The notes under the pieces were generated by a model. The model was not told where the DNA came from, searched no databases, and saw only the letters and a program-made list of their open reading frames with translations. Positions 51,790-59,802 of a stretch of DNA of 64,000 bases are shown here, in pieces (position 1 is the first letter of the stretch; each line of letters opens with the position of its first letter). The stretch lies in NCBI RefSeq assembly GCF_900258435.1, contig NZ_LT992558.1, forward strand, positions 2,354,835 to 2,418,834, written 5' to 3'. The translations under genes and the position numbers were made by a program. This DNA comes from Carnobacterium divergens (GTDB taxonomy: Bacteria; Bacillota; Bacilli; Lactobacillales; Carnobacteriaceae).

Positions 51790-52428
51790 TTATTTCCATT
51801 CAGTGATTTTTTCAATTGGCAAACGAACAGAAGCATAACCTTCTTCATTTGCTTTTCCTATTGACAATACCATCACTGGTACATAACGATTTGCATCTAA
51901 TCCAAAAGCTTCAGCTAACTGATCTTCTTCAAAACCACCGATTGGATTTGTATCATATCCGTATTTACGGGCAACAAGCATCAATTGCATTGCAACAATT
52001 CCGCCATCAATTAATAAAATTTCTTTTAATTTATCATCTGAAATGGTATTGTAGTGATTCGTTAACGCTGCGATTTGACGGTCTTTTACTTCTTGCGGCA
52101 TTAAACCACGTTCAACTGCCGTTCCGTAAATTTCTTCACCAAAATCAAAACAGTTTCGATCGCCAAAGATTAAAATCATCGCGGATGACGTATCATTTTG
52201 TAAGGTATTAAAACGAATGATTGGTTTTAACGTTGCTTTTCCTTCGTCACTTTCGACAACTACAAAGCGCCATGGTTGCATATTCACTGATGAGGGTGCT
52301 AACGTTGCTTCTGTTAAGATTGCATTCATTTCTTCTTTTGATATTTTAACAGCAGGATCGTAATTTCGGATTGAACGGCGACCCGCTAAAATAGTATTAA
52401 AATCGTTTGTTAACATTTTTTCTGACAC
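51790..52428 (-). CDS. Nitroreductase-family flavoprotein
   Basis: 212 residues. 'ILAGRRSIRNYDPAVKISKE' and 'LAPSSVNMQPWRFVVVES' are FMN-binding signatures, with 'GIVAMQLMLVARKYGYDTNPIGGF' forming the dimer core. It reduces nitro-aromatics or quinones with NAD(P)H. It follows an ABM-type monooxygenase gene by 15 bases and is probably under the divergent ArsR regulator. Confidence 0.88.
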   Translation of the reverse strand: MSEKMLTNDFNTILAGRRSIRNYDPAVKISKEEMNAILTEATLAPSSVNMQPWRFVVVESDEGKATLKPIIRFNTLQNDTSSAMILIFGDRNCFDFGEEIYGTAVERGLMPQEVKDRQIAALTNHYNTISDDKLKEILLIDGGIVAMQLMLVARKYGYDTNPIGGFEEDQLAEAFGLDANRYVPVMVLSIGKANEEGYASVRLPIEKITEWK

Positions 52429-52443
52429 AATTTATTCCTTCTT

Positions 52444-52737
52444 TCAGTTTGGTTTTAATTCAGTTAGTAATGTGATGCTTAAAGGAGCAGCTAACCAGCT
52501 TGCTGCTTGTTGTTGAAACGTTTTAAAATGTTCACTTTGGTTGTGTGCCTCAATTGTAGCTTGATCTTCCCAAGTTTCTAACATCTTAAATTCATTTTCT
52601 TCACCTACAACTGCAACTAGCTCATATTGATGGTTTCCTGCTTCTTTTTTTGAAGCATTCACCAACAACTTAATCTCTTTTAAGAATTCAGCTTTTGCTT
52701 CTGGTTTTAGAGTCATCTTTGCTTGGATATGAATCAT
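52444..52737 (-). CDS. ABM-domain protein (putative quinol monooxygenase, YgiN-like)
   Basis: About 97 residues, one antibiotic-biosynthesis-monooxygenase domain: 'IHIQAKMTLKPEAKAEFLKE', 'HQYELVAVVGEENEFKMLETW' and 'HFKTFQQQAASWL'. Such small dimeric proteins oxidise quinols or act in quinone cycles. The start at 52737 is preferred over 52743 because GGGAG is nearer the usual distance. Together with the nitroreductase it suggests response to quinone-type or electrophile stress. Confidence 0.8.
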   Translation of the reverse strand: MIHIQAKMTLKPEAKAEFLKEIKLLVNASKKEAGNHQYELVAVVGEENEFKMLETWEDQATIEAHNQSEHFKTFQQQAASWLAAPLSITLLTELKPN

Positions 52738-52841
52738 TCTCACATTACTCCCTTATTTATATTGTTCGATTTTTTTCGAACTAAAAGCATCATATCATAG
52801 TTTACTATTCATTTGCAAGTGACTAATTTAAAAGAATGAAA

Positions 52842-52877
52842 TTTACTATCACTTTTTCCTAAAATATGATAAAGTGA
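52842..52877 (+). promoter_or_regulatory. Promoter and candidate operator of the ArsR-type gene
   Basis: TTTACT (52842-52847), a 17-bp spacer and TATGAT (52865-52870). TCACTTT (52849-52855) and AAAGTGA (52871-52877) form an inverted repeat around the -10. The start codon is at 52882, so the transcript would have a leader of about five bases. Confidence 0.58.
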
Positions 52878-52881
52878 CTAT

Positions 52882-53199
52882 ATGAAAAATCAACCTACAG
52901 CTATTGAACCCACTAAAGAGTCGGACTTGCTTCATATTTTTCAAGCTTTGGGTGATCCCCTTCGATTAAATATTGTGATGTGCCTGTTAGATACAGATGG
53001 AAAGGGTTTGAAAAAAGAAGATTATCCAATTGCAAAATCAACGTTGTCACATCATATTAAAATTTTAAGAGAAGCTGGCTTGATTCATTGTGAAAAATCA
53101 GGAACTGCCCACTATTACTCTGTTCAAAAAACAGAATTAAACAACAAATTCCCAGGCTTACTGGAATTGATTCGCCAAGAAAAAATAGGAAAGCATTGA
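52882..53199 (+). CDS. ArsR-family regulator
   Basis: 105 residues with the winged-helix ArsR signature: 'HIFQALGDPLRLNIVMCLLD', 'IAKSTLSHHIKILREAGLIH' and 'GTAHYYSVQKTEL'. The metal-binding CxC of helix 3 is absent, so it probably senses an organic or redox signal. There is no ribosome site before the ATG, and the predicted promoter lies so close that the mRNA may be leaderless. It is divergent from the ABM/nitroreductase operon, which it probably controls. Confidence 0.84.
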   Translation: MKNQPTAIEPTKESDLLHIFQALGDPLRLNIVMCLLDTDGKGLKKEDYPIAKSTLSHHIKILREAGLIHCEKSGTAHYYSVQKTELNNKFPGLLELIRQEKIGKH

Positions 53200-53221
53200 A
53201 AAAATTTTCAATGCTTTTTTG
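53190..53221 (+). terminator. Terminator of the ArsR gene
   Basis: AAGCATTGAAAA faces TTTTCAATGCTT, then TTTT. The stem overlaps the stop codon. Confidence 0.8.
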
Positions 53222-53248
53222 TTTTATTTTTTACTTAAATGATGACAT

Positions 53249-53449
53249 AAAAAAAGCACTGACAAAAGTCAGTGCTTCTTCGACAGTATTTATTTGCATA
53301 AATAGGTCCCGTGAATTCCACAAAACAGAGGGGTCCAAACATCTACATCTTGTAGTTGTACTCGAAGTACATATGCCCTGCCTTTGTTCAATCACTAGCC
53401 GCCGCAGCGGAATAACTAAAAGTTATCTGATTGAGTCAACTCATCGCAT
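53249..53449 (-). ncRNA. Unidentified structured small RNA, about 200 nt
   Basis: No protein frame fits. On the minus strand the RNA can form: TCAATCA/TGATTGA enclosing two hairpins (GATAAC-TTTTA-GTTAT and CCGCTGCGG); TGTACT-TCG-AGTACA; CTACA-AGA-TGTAG; GTG-GAATT-CAC; TATTTA-TGCAAA-TAAATA; and a 9-bp terminator stem AGCACTGAC/GTCAGTGCT with TTTTTTT. A promoter precedes it at 53456-53484. Size would suit 6S RNA, but I cannot form the long closing rod that 6S needs. It lacks tmRNA, RNase P and SRP RNA hallmarks. It may be a trans-acting sRNA or a new class. Confidence 0.68.
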
Positions 53450-53455
53450 GTAAGT

Positions 53456-53484
53456 AATATACCATGTTCTGATTGTGATTACAA
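53456..53484 (-). promoter_or_regulatory. Promoter of the small RNA
   Basis: -35 TTGTAA (53479-53484), a 17-bp spacer and -10 TATATT (53456-53461) preceded by TGG. The -35 contains the hemH stop codon. Confidence 0.72.
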
Positions 53485-54465
53485 GCTTTCCTTTTCAATC
53501 TCATTCGATTGTTGCTCTACTGCTAAGGTTTTTATTAATTCCGCAAATCTAGGGTCTTCATTAAAAGGATGAATGTAATGAAACTCACTTCCTCCGTTTT
53601 CCATAAAATAACCATAATTTTCAGATTCTATTTCTTCAATTGTCTCTAGACAGTCTGAAACGAAGCCTGGTGTAATCACCATTACTCGTTTAATCCCTTT
53701 ACTCGGCAATGCTTTTAAAGTCGCATCAGTTGCTGGCGTTAGCCATTCGGAAGGACCAAATTTCGATTGATAGGTTTCAATATAAGGAATGTCTCCCACC
53801 AACTGCATCACAGCTTTAGTGGTCTGTTGACATTTAATCGGATAATCATCGCCTTTTTCTACATAGGAAACCGGGATGCCATGATAAGAAAAGAGTAATT
53901 GATCAATGTCGTGTTCTTTTAAAGCTTCTTTAATTTGGCTTGCTACTAATTGAATATACAGCGGATGATCGCTATAATCACTTACAAAATGAATCGTCGG
54001 GATTTTCTGATTTTTCAAATAGTATGTTGCAATCGAGTCGTAAATTGAAGCCGTCGTTGTTGTTGAGTATTGTGGGTATAGTGGAATAACCGTCAAATCG
54101 GTTACGCCTTCTGCTTCCATTTCGGCTAAAACGCTTGGGATATCTGGATGGCTATAAGACATAGCAAAACGCACAACTTGATTGGGTACTAGATTTTGCA
54201 ATAATTCTGCTTGAGCTTTGGTGTAAATAAGTAAGGGAGAGCCTGCTTCTCGCCATATTTCTTTATAAAGTAAGGCCGACTTTTTAGGTCGTGTGTTTAA
54301 AATAATACCATGTAAAAGCGGCAACCACAGCCAGCGTGGCGTGTCAATGACACGAGAATCCCCTAAGAAACGTTTCAAAAAGGCACGTACTTCTTTTTTT
54401 TCTGGTTTATCAGGTGTTCCTAAATTGGCAATCAAAATTCCTTTTTTACGGATAGGCTGTTCCAT
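53479..54465 (-). CDS. hemH: Ferrochelatase HemH/CpfC
   Basis: 328 residues. 'GILIANLGTPDKPEKKEVRA' opens the domain, the metal-site His is in 'LFSYHGIPVSYVEKGDDYP', and the Glu region is 'YQSKFGPSEWLTPATD'. 'ITPGFVSDCLETIEEIE' is the C-terminal signature. In firmicutes this enzyme inserts iron into coproporphyrin III. No other haem gene is in the window. Many Lactobacillales lack the pathway but keep hemH, possibly to use porphyrins from outside. A small RNA follows directly. Confidence 0.94.
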   Translation of the reverse strand: MEQPIRKKGILIANLGTPDKPEKKEVRAFLKRFLGDSRVIDTPRWLWLPLLHGIILNTRPKKSALLYKEIWREAGSPLLIYTKAQAELLQNLVPNQVVRFAMSYSHPDIPSVLAEMEAEGVTDLTVIPLYPQYSTTTTASIYDSIATYYLKNQKIPTIHFVSDYSDHPLYIQLVASQIKEALKEHDIDQLLFSYHGIPVSYVEKGDDYPIKCQQTTKAVMQLVGDIPYIETYQSKFGPSEWLTPATDATLKALPSKGIKRVMVITPGFVSDCLETIEEIESENYGYFMENGGSEFHYIHPFNEDPRFAELIKTLAVEQQSNEIEKESL

Positions 54466-54523
54466 TTTCCCACTCCTTTTCTTTTAACTTTATTAAGTAT
54501 ATCACAATGTTTTTATTGTTCTC

Positions 54524-54558
54524 AAAAAAAGTCGTCGTTTAGAAACTAAACGACGACT
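54524..54558 (-). terminator. Terminator after the NhaC-family gene
   Basis: GTCGTCGTTTAG-TTT-CTAAACGACGAC followed by TTTTTTT on the minus strand. Confidence 0.92.
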
Positions 54559-54567
54559 GCTACTTTT

Positions 54568-55974
54568 TTATTGGTTTACAACGGTTTCCTCGATTGATGC
54601 TTTTTTCACTTTTTGTTTTTGAATGCCAATTCCTGTGAACCCACAGAAAACGGTAATCACTGGACAAAGCAAGCAGAAAAATGCAAATGGCAAGTAATCG
54701 ACGGTTGGAATACTCAAAGCTCCTGCAATAAATACCCCACTAACACTCCATGGAACAAGCGAATTAACGACCGCTCCCGCGTCTTCTAACACTCTCGACA
54801 TCGCTAATGGGTGCAACCCTGCATCATCAAATGATTTTTTAAAGGCTTTACCTGGTAAGATAATCGACAGGTATTGTTCTCCAACTAACAGATTCACTCC
54901 AATACAAGAAAGTGCGGTTGCTAAAATTAATTTACCAGTTGAGTTCAATGAAGTGGATAAAGGTTTCATTACTGAATCAATGATTTTAAATTCCACTAAA
55001 AGTCCACCCAAGGCTAAGGCTAAAATAATAAGAGAGATGGACCACATCATACTTTGAACCCCACCACGTGTTAGCAAAGCATCAATGCTAGCATCTCCCG
55101 TTTGAGAAACAAAGCCATCTTGTAAAATAGACGATAATTCACTAAACTTGGTCATTGGTTTTTCAATGAAGAACATGACAACGGCTACAATGATGCTTAG
55201 AAGTAGTGTTGGAATTGCTGGGATTTTCCGCCATGAACAAAAGAACATGACAAGAATTGGGATTAAGGCAAAGAAACTAACTGAGAAGTTCGCTTTTAAC
55301 GTTTGAACAAGTTTCGTAATATCCGCTGTATCTGCATGCTGTTGACCGTTTCCTAAGATAAAGAATAAAACTAAGGCAATTAGCAGTGCTGGAATCGTTG
55401 TCCACATTAGATTTTTAATGTGACGGAATAAATCCACACCTGAAACTGCTGCTGATAAATTCGTACTGTCTGATAAAGGCGACATTTTATCGCCAAATAC
55501 AGCTCCTGAAACAATTGCTCCTGCTACTAAAGCTGGATTAAAGCCCATTGTGGTTCCCATTCCTAGTAAGGCAATCCCAACGGTTGACACCGTTGTAAAA
55601 GCACTCCCTATTGACGTTCCAACAATGGCACAAATAATAAAAACTGATGGGACAAAGATACTTGGATTTAAAATTTTAAACCCAAACACCATCATTGAAG
55701 GAATAATTCCTGCCGCAATCCAAACACCAATCAAGGCTCCAATTAAGATAAAGATAATCATCGGCACAAGACCCGTGGAAATTCCTTCTTGAATTCCTTT
55801 GTGGATATCGTCCCAAGAATGTTTTTTGATTCTTCCCCATAAGATTAATAATCCAATGGATATAATTAAAGGCGTTTGAGGTGCCACGCCAAACTTAATC
55901 ACACTTACCCCAATAATCAGTAAAATTAAAACCAGTATTCCTAACGCTTGTTTAAAACTTTGTTTTGTTTTCAT
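54568..55974 (-). CDS. NhaC-family transporter, predicted tyrosine importer
   Basis: 468 residues with about 11 membrane helices. NhaC-type sequences are 'GTSIGSAFTTVSTVGIALLG', 'GAIVSGAVFGDKMSPLSDST' and 'NLLVGEQYLSIILPGKAF'. The family includes Na+/H+ antiporters and Na+-coupled organic solute exchangers such as MleN. A T-box with a UAC specifier lies upstream, so expression should rise when tRNA-Tyr is uncharged. This points to tyrosine or a precursor as substrate and agrees with my memory of YheL-type genes under Tyr T-boxes. It is monocistronic. Confidence 0.88.
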   Translation of the reverse strand: MKTKQSFKQALGILVLILLIIGVSVIKFGVAPQTPLIISIGLLILWGRIKKHSWDDIHKGIQEGISTGLVPMIIFILIGALIGVWIAAGIIPSMMVFGFKILNPSIFVPSVFIICAIVGTSIGSAFTTVSTVGIALLGMGTTMGFNPALVAGAIVSGAVFGDKMSPLSDSTNLSAAVSGVDLFRHIKNLMWTTIPALLIALVLFFILGNGQQHADTADITKLVQTLKANFSVSFFALIPILVMFFCSWRKIPAIPTLLLSIIVAVVMFFIEKPMTKFSELSSILQDGFVSQTGDASIDALLTRGGVQSMMWSISLIILALALGGLLVEFKIIDSVMKPLSTSLNSTGKLILATALSCIGVNLLVGEQYLSIILPGKAFKKSFDDAGLHPLAMSRVLEDAGAVVNSLVPWSVSGVFIAGALSIPTVDYLPFAFFCLLCPVITVFCGFTGIGIQKQKVKKASIEETVVNQ

Positions 55975-56130
55975 CTTGTATCGCTCCTAAATAATTTTTT
56001 TGTTTTTCCTATGAATTATTTAGTCAAACGATAACTTGTTAATCCTCCATTGGTACACCTTAAACTTCCCATTTTACAGACCCCTTTCGTGAAACGTTTT
56101 TTATACGTTTTACTCGTTCCATTTTTTTAC

Positions 56131-56385
56131 ACTAAAAAGCCCCTGCTGTAATTTCTTACAACAGGGACGAATTTGATTATTCGCGGTACCACCCAGTTTA
56201 GAAATGAATGACTCATTTCTCGCTTCATTGGTGTAACGGACCTCTCCGTCTTTAGTTTCCTAAAGATGCTCCAAGTTTGTACTTCAAATAAAAATCCCGA
56301 TTGGTTCGCAGCGTCCACCAATTTTCTGAACTAAGATTTAGATTCTACTGTAACTCTTCAACGCGTTAAAGTATTGATGTTGATA
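56131..56385 (-). promoter_or_regulatory. T-box leader of the NhaC-family gene (specifier UAC, tyrosine)
   Basis: On the minus strand the specifier loop reads GAAG-TAC-AAAC (TAC at 56279-56281). The T-box core TGGGTGGTACCGCG is at 56182-56195. The terminator CCCTGTTGTAAG/TTACAGCAGGG with TTTTT ends near 56131. About 155 more leader bases, T-rich on the plus strand, separate it from the ATG at 55974. Confidence 0.93.
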
Positions 56386-56391
56386 AATTGT

Positions 56392-56420
56392 ATTTTAGCA
56401 CGTTCTATTCTAAAGGTCAA
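56392..56420 (-). promoter_or_regulatory. Promoter of the Tyr T-box transcript
   Basis: TTGACC (56415-56420), a 17-bp spacer ending in TGC, and TAAAAT (56392-56397), an extended -10 promoter. Confidence 0.78.
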
Positions 56421-56545
56421 TTTATTTTAATTTCTTTTTTTGTTAATGGATGCCTCCCCTTAATTTAAAAGCTTTTTAGTTTCTTTATTTAATCAATTTG
56501 TTATACTTAAACGTAACTAATCTATTCGTTAATGGAGGTGTAAAA

Positions 56546-57220
56546 ATGCCAACTAACAAAAAAATACTGATTATTGGTGGAAGTGGTTTTTTAGGGCAAG
56601 AACTTTGTTTGGCAGCCTTAAAGAAGGACTTTACGGTAGCCAGCCTTTCTAAACATGGCAAGCCAACCCATTTATCAAAAGAGCTATCCGACGCGCCAAT
56701 CGATTGGATTACCTGTGATCTTTTTGCTACCAATCAATTAGAAAAGATTATTAGTCAATTCGATATCGTTATTCATCTTGTGGCCATTCTCAAAGAACAG
56801 CCTAAAAAAGGACTTACTTATCAAAAAATGATTTTAGATGCAGCGATGATTGTTGGAAATGCTAGTAAAAATACAGCAATTGAACGATTTGTTTTTTTAT
56901 CTGCAAATGCTGGCAGTCCATTTATACCAAAAAAATACCTTGAAAATAAACAGCTTGCTGAAAATTACTTAAAGCGACTTCCGTTTCCTTTAACGGTCGT
57001 TCGACCTGGTCTTTTATATGGAAAAGGTCGGCCTTCTTCCTTAACGCTTGCAAATTTACTCTTTTTCTTTTTAAAAATTCCACTGTTGAAATGTTTTTTC
57101 ATTCCCCTCAAACCAACTCCTGTAACGGTTTGTGCAACGAACATTGTTGCTAGTTTAGACGACGTTCCAAAAAAAGCTTACCGGATACTAACACTTGAAG
57201 ACTTGCAAACTAAAACCTAA
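56546..57220 (+). CDS. NAD(P)-binding epimerase-like protein (atypical SDR)
   Basis: About 224 residues. The Rossmann motif is 'KKILIIGGSGFLGQELCLAA', followed by 'DIVIHLVAILKEQPKKG', 'IERFVFLSANAG' and 'FPLTVVRPGLLYGKGRP'. It resembles YfhF/NDUFA9-like atypical SDRs that bind NAD(P) without a full Tyr-x-x-x-Lys site. The start at 56546 is preferred to 56498 because ATGGAGGTG lies just upstream. The role is unknown. It stands alone. Confidence 0.83.
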   Translation: MPTNKKILIIGGSGFLGQELCLAALKKDFTVASLSKHGKPTHLSKELSDAPIDWITCDLFATNQLEKIISQFDIVIHLVAILKEQPKKGLTYQKMILDAAMIVGNASKNTAIERFVFLSANAGSPFIPKKYLENKQLAENYLKRLPFPLTVVRPGLLYGKGRPSSLTLANLLFFFLKIPLLKCFFIPLKPTPVTVCATNIVASLDDVPKKAYRILTLEDLQTKT

Positions 57221-57270
57221 AACCCAACCAAAAGATAGAGACACTTCTAGCTTTTGGTTGGGTTTTAATT
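57219..57270. terminator. Bidirectional terminator
   Basis: AAAACCCAACCAAAAG faces CTTTTGGTTGGGTTTT, a 16-bp perfect stem. Confidence 0.92.
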
Positions 57271-58689
57271 GTCTTTTTTAATAGTAACCGATTGAATTCC
57301 TTTGCCTATATAAAGTGGTGTGTCTTTTGTTTGATAGCCCATTAAGACATGGTGAGCTATCAACACATCCCTTGCTCGGTATTGAACGGCAATGCCGACT
57401 CTTTTTTCTAAAGATGAATGTTGGTTCGTCCCTACAAAGTGATTGATAACCACTCCTTGATAAGCTGAAATCACTAAATTTCTAGGACTCGATTCTTGAT
57501 ACAATGGGGTAAATTGAGGCTCGATAGATACTAAAAAAGTCCCTCTAATACCTTTCGCTGTTTTTGAAGGGCTGTCCTCTCCTTGATGGTGTCCAATATG
57601 TCTGAAATTATATGAACGGTTGTCGAAAGAAGAGTAATGCCCAATAATTTGAACGTCATTTGCAGCTGAACTATCTTCATGGGCTTTGATTTCAATTCCC
57701 CCAAAGCACGCTTGCGTTCGATTATTCACTAAGATGACATGACTAGAACCGTCGTCGATTTCTATCCCATTTGAATTAGAAAAACCTTTTTGATGGGCTT
57801 TACCACTTGGATGATGTAGATAAGAATTGCTGATAAGCAGATAGTCACTATGATGAGTTGTGATGCCATCGTCGCCAAAACCAACGGCTTCAATTTCATC
57901 TGCCCAAATATACTTACTTCCTAGTCTTGAACGGGTTCCATCTCCTCGGTAGCTATAATAGGCAGCAGTCAAATCAATTCCATGCAGTCCAGCGTTTAAT
58001 GTTTTGATAGTTTGAATCACGCCGTAGGTTACATGTGCAAAGGTTAAACAACTAGAGGCGGTTCCCCCTTTTGCAGTCATTTCAGTGTTTCCTAAACGTT
58101 CTACGTTCCAGTCTAATGTCATATTTTTGATGACTAAATGATGATTGCCTCGTAATCTATTTTTATTACGGACTACTCGTTCACCAATTGGGGCATTAGG
58201 ATGTAATTTGATGATGGTTTGATCAACCCCGCTACCTATCAAAGTCGTATTGGAAGGCATCCGCACTTCTCTAGTGAGGTAGGTTCCTGGTGGAATAATA
58301 ATTTTACGATTGCCTTTTTTTAAGGCTTTGCGAAAGGCTTTTGTTGAATCTGTCACACCATCTCCAATTGCACCAAAGGATTCAATGGAATAGGTTTTTT
58401 GCTGCAATTTGTGTTGCTTGATTTCGCTTTTTAACAGTTGAAACCACCAAGGAACTAAAAAGCGAGATGCTCCAATTGCAACTGGTACATCCGCTTTAAA
58501 CGCCGGACTTTTTTTAGTGATTAAAGAATAGAAATCCCCTGTTTCAGTTGGATTTGCTAGTGATTCTTTTCGCTTTAATTGGTTAAAATATCGTTCCGTT
58601 TCTTTAATGGCTTGTAACTGTTTAGTGCGTGTTTGATACGTTGGAAAATAGTTGGTTAGGAGCTCTTTTGTTTTTTCTCCTAAGTGCAT
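57265..58689 (-). CDS. Right-handed beta-helix protein (pectate lyase 3-like) without signal peptide
   Basis: 474 residues. After about 105 helical residues, a beta-helix of the pectate-lyase-3/GH28-like group begins: 'SIESFGAIGDGVTDSTKAFR', 'RKIIIPPGTYLTREVRMPSN', then 'GFGDDGITTHHSDYLLISNS' and 'SNGIEIDDGSSHVILVNNRT' with paired Asp residues typical of the active groove. No signal peptide or wall anchor is visible. It follows the DUF916/DUF3324 gene by 15 bases in the same operon. Polysaccharide depolymerisation or capsule remodelling is possible. How it would leave the cell is unclear. Confidence 0.78.
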   Translation of the reverse strand: MHLGEKTKELLTNYFPTYQTRTKQLQAIKETERYFNQLKRKESLANPTETGDFYSLITKKSPAFKADVPVAIGASRFLVPWWFQLLKSEIKQHKLQQKTYSIESFGAIGDGVTDSTKAFRKALKKGNRKIIIPPGTYLTREVRMPSNTTLIGSGVDQTIIKLHPNAPIGERVVRNKNRLRGNHHLVIKNMTLDWNVERLGNTEMTAKGGTASSCLTFAHVTYGVIQTIKTLNAGLHGIDLTAAYYSYRGDGTRSRLGSKYIWADEIEAVGFGDDGITTHHSDYLLISNSYLHHPSGKAHQKGFSNSNGIEIDDGSSHVILVNNRTQACFGGIEIKAHEDSSAANDVQIIGHYSSFDNRSYNFRHIGHHQGEDSPSKTAKGIRGTFLVSIEPQFTPLYQESSPRNLVISAYQGVVINHFVGTNQHSSLEKRVGIAVQYRARDVLIAHHVLMGYQTKDTPLYIGKGIQSVTIKKDN

Positions 58690-58704
58690 TCTTTTTCTTC
58701 CCTT

Positions 58705-59718
58705 CTAGTTTGAGTTTTTTCTCTTATTTTTCAAAATTAGGAATGCAATCACAATTAGTAAAGCGATAATAATACCACCCATTAACCAGTAAATCCACGG
58801 TGTTGATTTTTGAGCAATATGAACAGCTGTATTATTGTATTCTTTTGCTTCCTTCGCTTTGATTTTAAAGTTCTTTTTTAAATGCCAATTTTGATTGCCA
58901 TCTGTAGCGTCAATTTCGATGCGGTAGTCTCCTGTTTGAAATGCTTCATTTCCCCAAGAAACACTGTAATTGAAATTTGAATTTGGAGCCATTCGTAAGC
59001 TTGTTTGTTTTTCCTCGTGAAGCAATTGATTGCTATCTGCTTCATAAACTTTGGCGTCAACTGTTAAGTTACTGAGTAATGCAGCTTTTGGGTTTTGCAG
59101 GTTCGCTGTGATTACATTCCGCCCTACTTTTTGAGTGGCTTTCACGTCATTTAAAACTAAATCTGGTAGTACCATTTCTGGTGATTCTGCTAGTAACACG
59201 CCAATCGTATAAGAGAATTTATTTTCAATTTGCACATCGTCTTTACTTTTTTTTGTTTCTTGGTCGGTTTCTTTTTCTTTAAAATACAATCCGCCTAGAA
59301 TAACCCCATCAAATGATTTTTCTGGAATTTTTAATGTGATAGGTAGACGAAGACTGCTTTGTTTAGGTATTGTAATTTCCGATTGAACCGACGCTAGTTT
59401 ACTAAAAGGGGTAACTAAACTTTTATCCAGTTTTGGTTTTTCATTTGTGTATTCAACAATTCCATTATCGTTTGTTATCGCTGTATTTGCAACTGTTTGA
59501 ACAGTTACGTCTTTATCCGTTTCATTTTTAAGCTCTACTTCCACTACTTGAGTCGTGCCTGGTACAACATTTAAATCAAAATAAGTATGGGTATTATCTC
59601 GTTGATTTTCAGGTAAAATTGCTTTAACAGAAAAGTTCATTTCATTTGCATAGGCTAGTTTGGGTAGCACAACTAGTAAGCTGATTATTACTATAAATAA
59701 GTAGCTAAATCGTTTCAT
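58705..59718 (-). CDS. DUF916/DUF3324 WxL-interacting membrane protein
   Basis: About 337 residues. Signal peptide (1-27, ending 'PKLAYANE'), DUF916 part ('FSVKAILPENQRDNTHTYFD', 'VVPGTTQVVEVELKNETDKD'), DUF3324 part ('NKFSYTIGVLLAESPE', 'SNFNYSVSWGNEAFQTGDYR'), and a C-terminal membrane helix (about 310-330) with a basic tail. In enterococci such proteins bind WxL proteins and peptidoglycan. The start at 59718 is preferred to 59736 because AGAGGAGTA lies upstream. Confidence 0.9.
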   Translation of the reverse strand: MKRFSYLFIVIISLLVVLPKLAYANEMNFSVKAILPENQRDNTHTYFDLNVVPGTTQVVEVELKNETDKDVTVQTVANTAITNDNGIVEYTNEKPKLDKSLVTPFSKLASVQSEITIPKQSSLRLPITLKIPEKSFDGVILGGLYFKEKETDQETKKSKDDVQIENKFSYTIGVLLAESPEMVLPDLVLNDVKATQKVGRNVITANLQNPKAALLSNLTVDAKVYEADSNQLLHEEKQTSLRMAPNSNFNYSVSWGNEAFQTGDYRIEIDATDGNQNWHLKKNFKIKAKEAKEYNNTAVHIAQKSTPWIYWLMGGIIIALLIVIAFLILKNKRKNSN

Positions 59719-59744
59719 CTCTACTCCTCTTTTCAATTAAATTA

Positions 59745-59798
59745 GTAAAAAAGCCAAAGGGCAATCGTATCTAAAATTGATTTATTCCCTTTGGCTAA
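59745..59798 (-). terminator. Hairpin between the WxL and DUF916 genes
   Basis: AGCCAAAGGG faces CCCTTTGGCT with TTTTTT after it on the minus strand. It may lower expression of the DUF916 gene relative to the WxL protein. Confidence 0.75.
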
Positions 59799-59802
59799 TT
59801 GT

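Noticed and set aside
53249-53449. Calling the RNA after hemH 6S RNA
   Set aside because: Size fits, but the 5' and 3' ends do not pair into the long rod with central bubble that 6S RNA requires; several short independent hairpins form instead. Left unidentified.
56091-56110. cre site (TGAAACGTTTTTTA)
   Set aside because: It lacks the central CG symmetry and the right half-site of the CcpA consensus; a chance match in T-rich DNA.
56127-56321. 64-codon reading frame on the minus strand
   Set aside because: It lies entirely within the Tyr T-box leader, has no ribosome site and encodes no recognisable domain.
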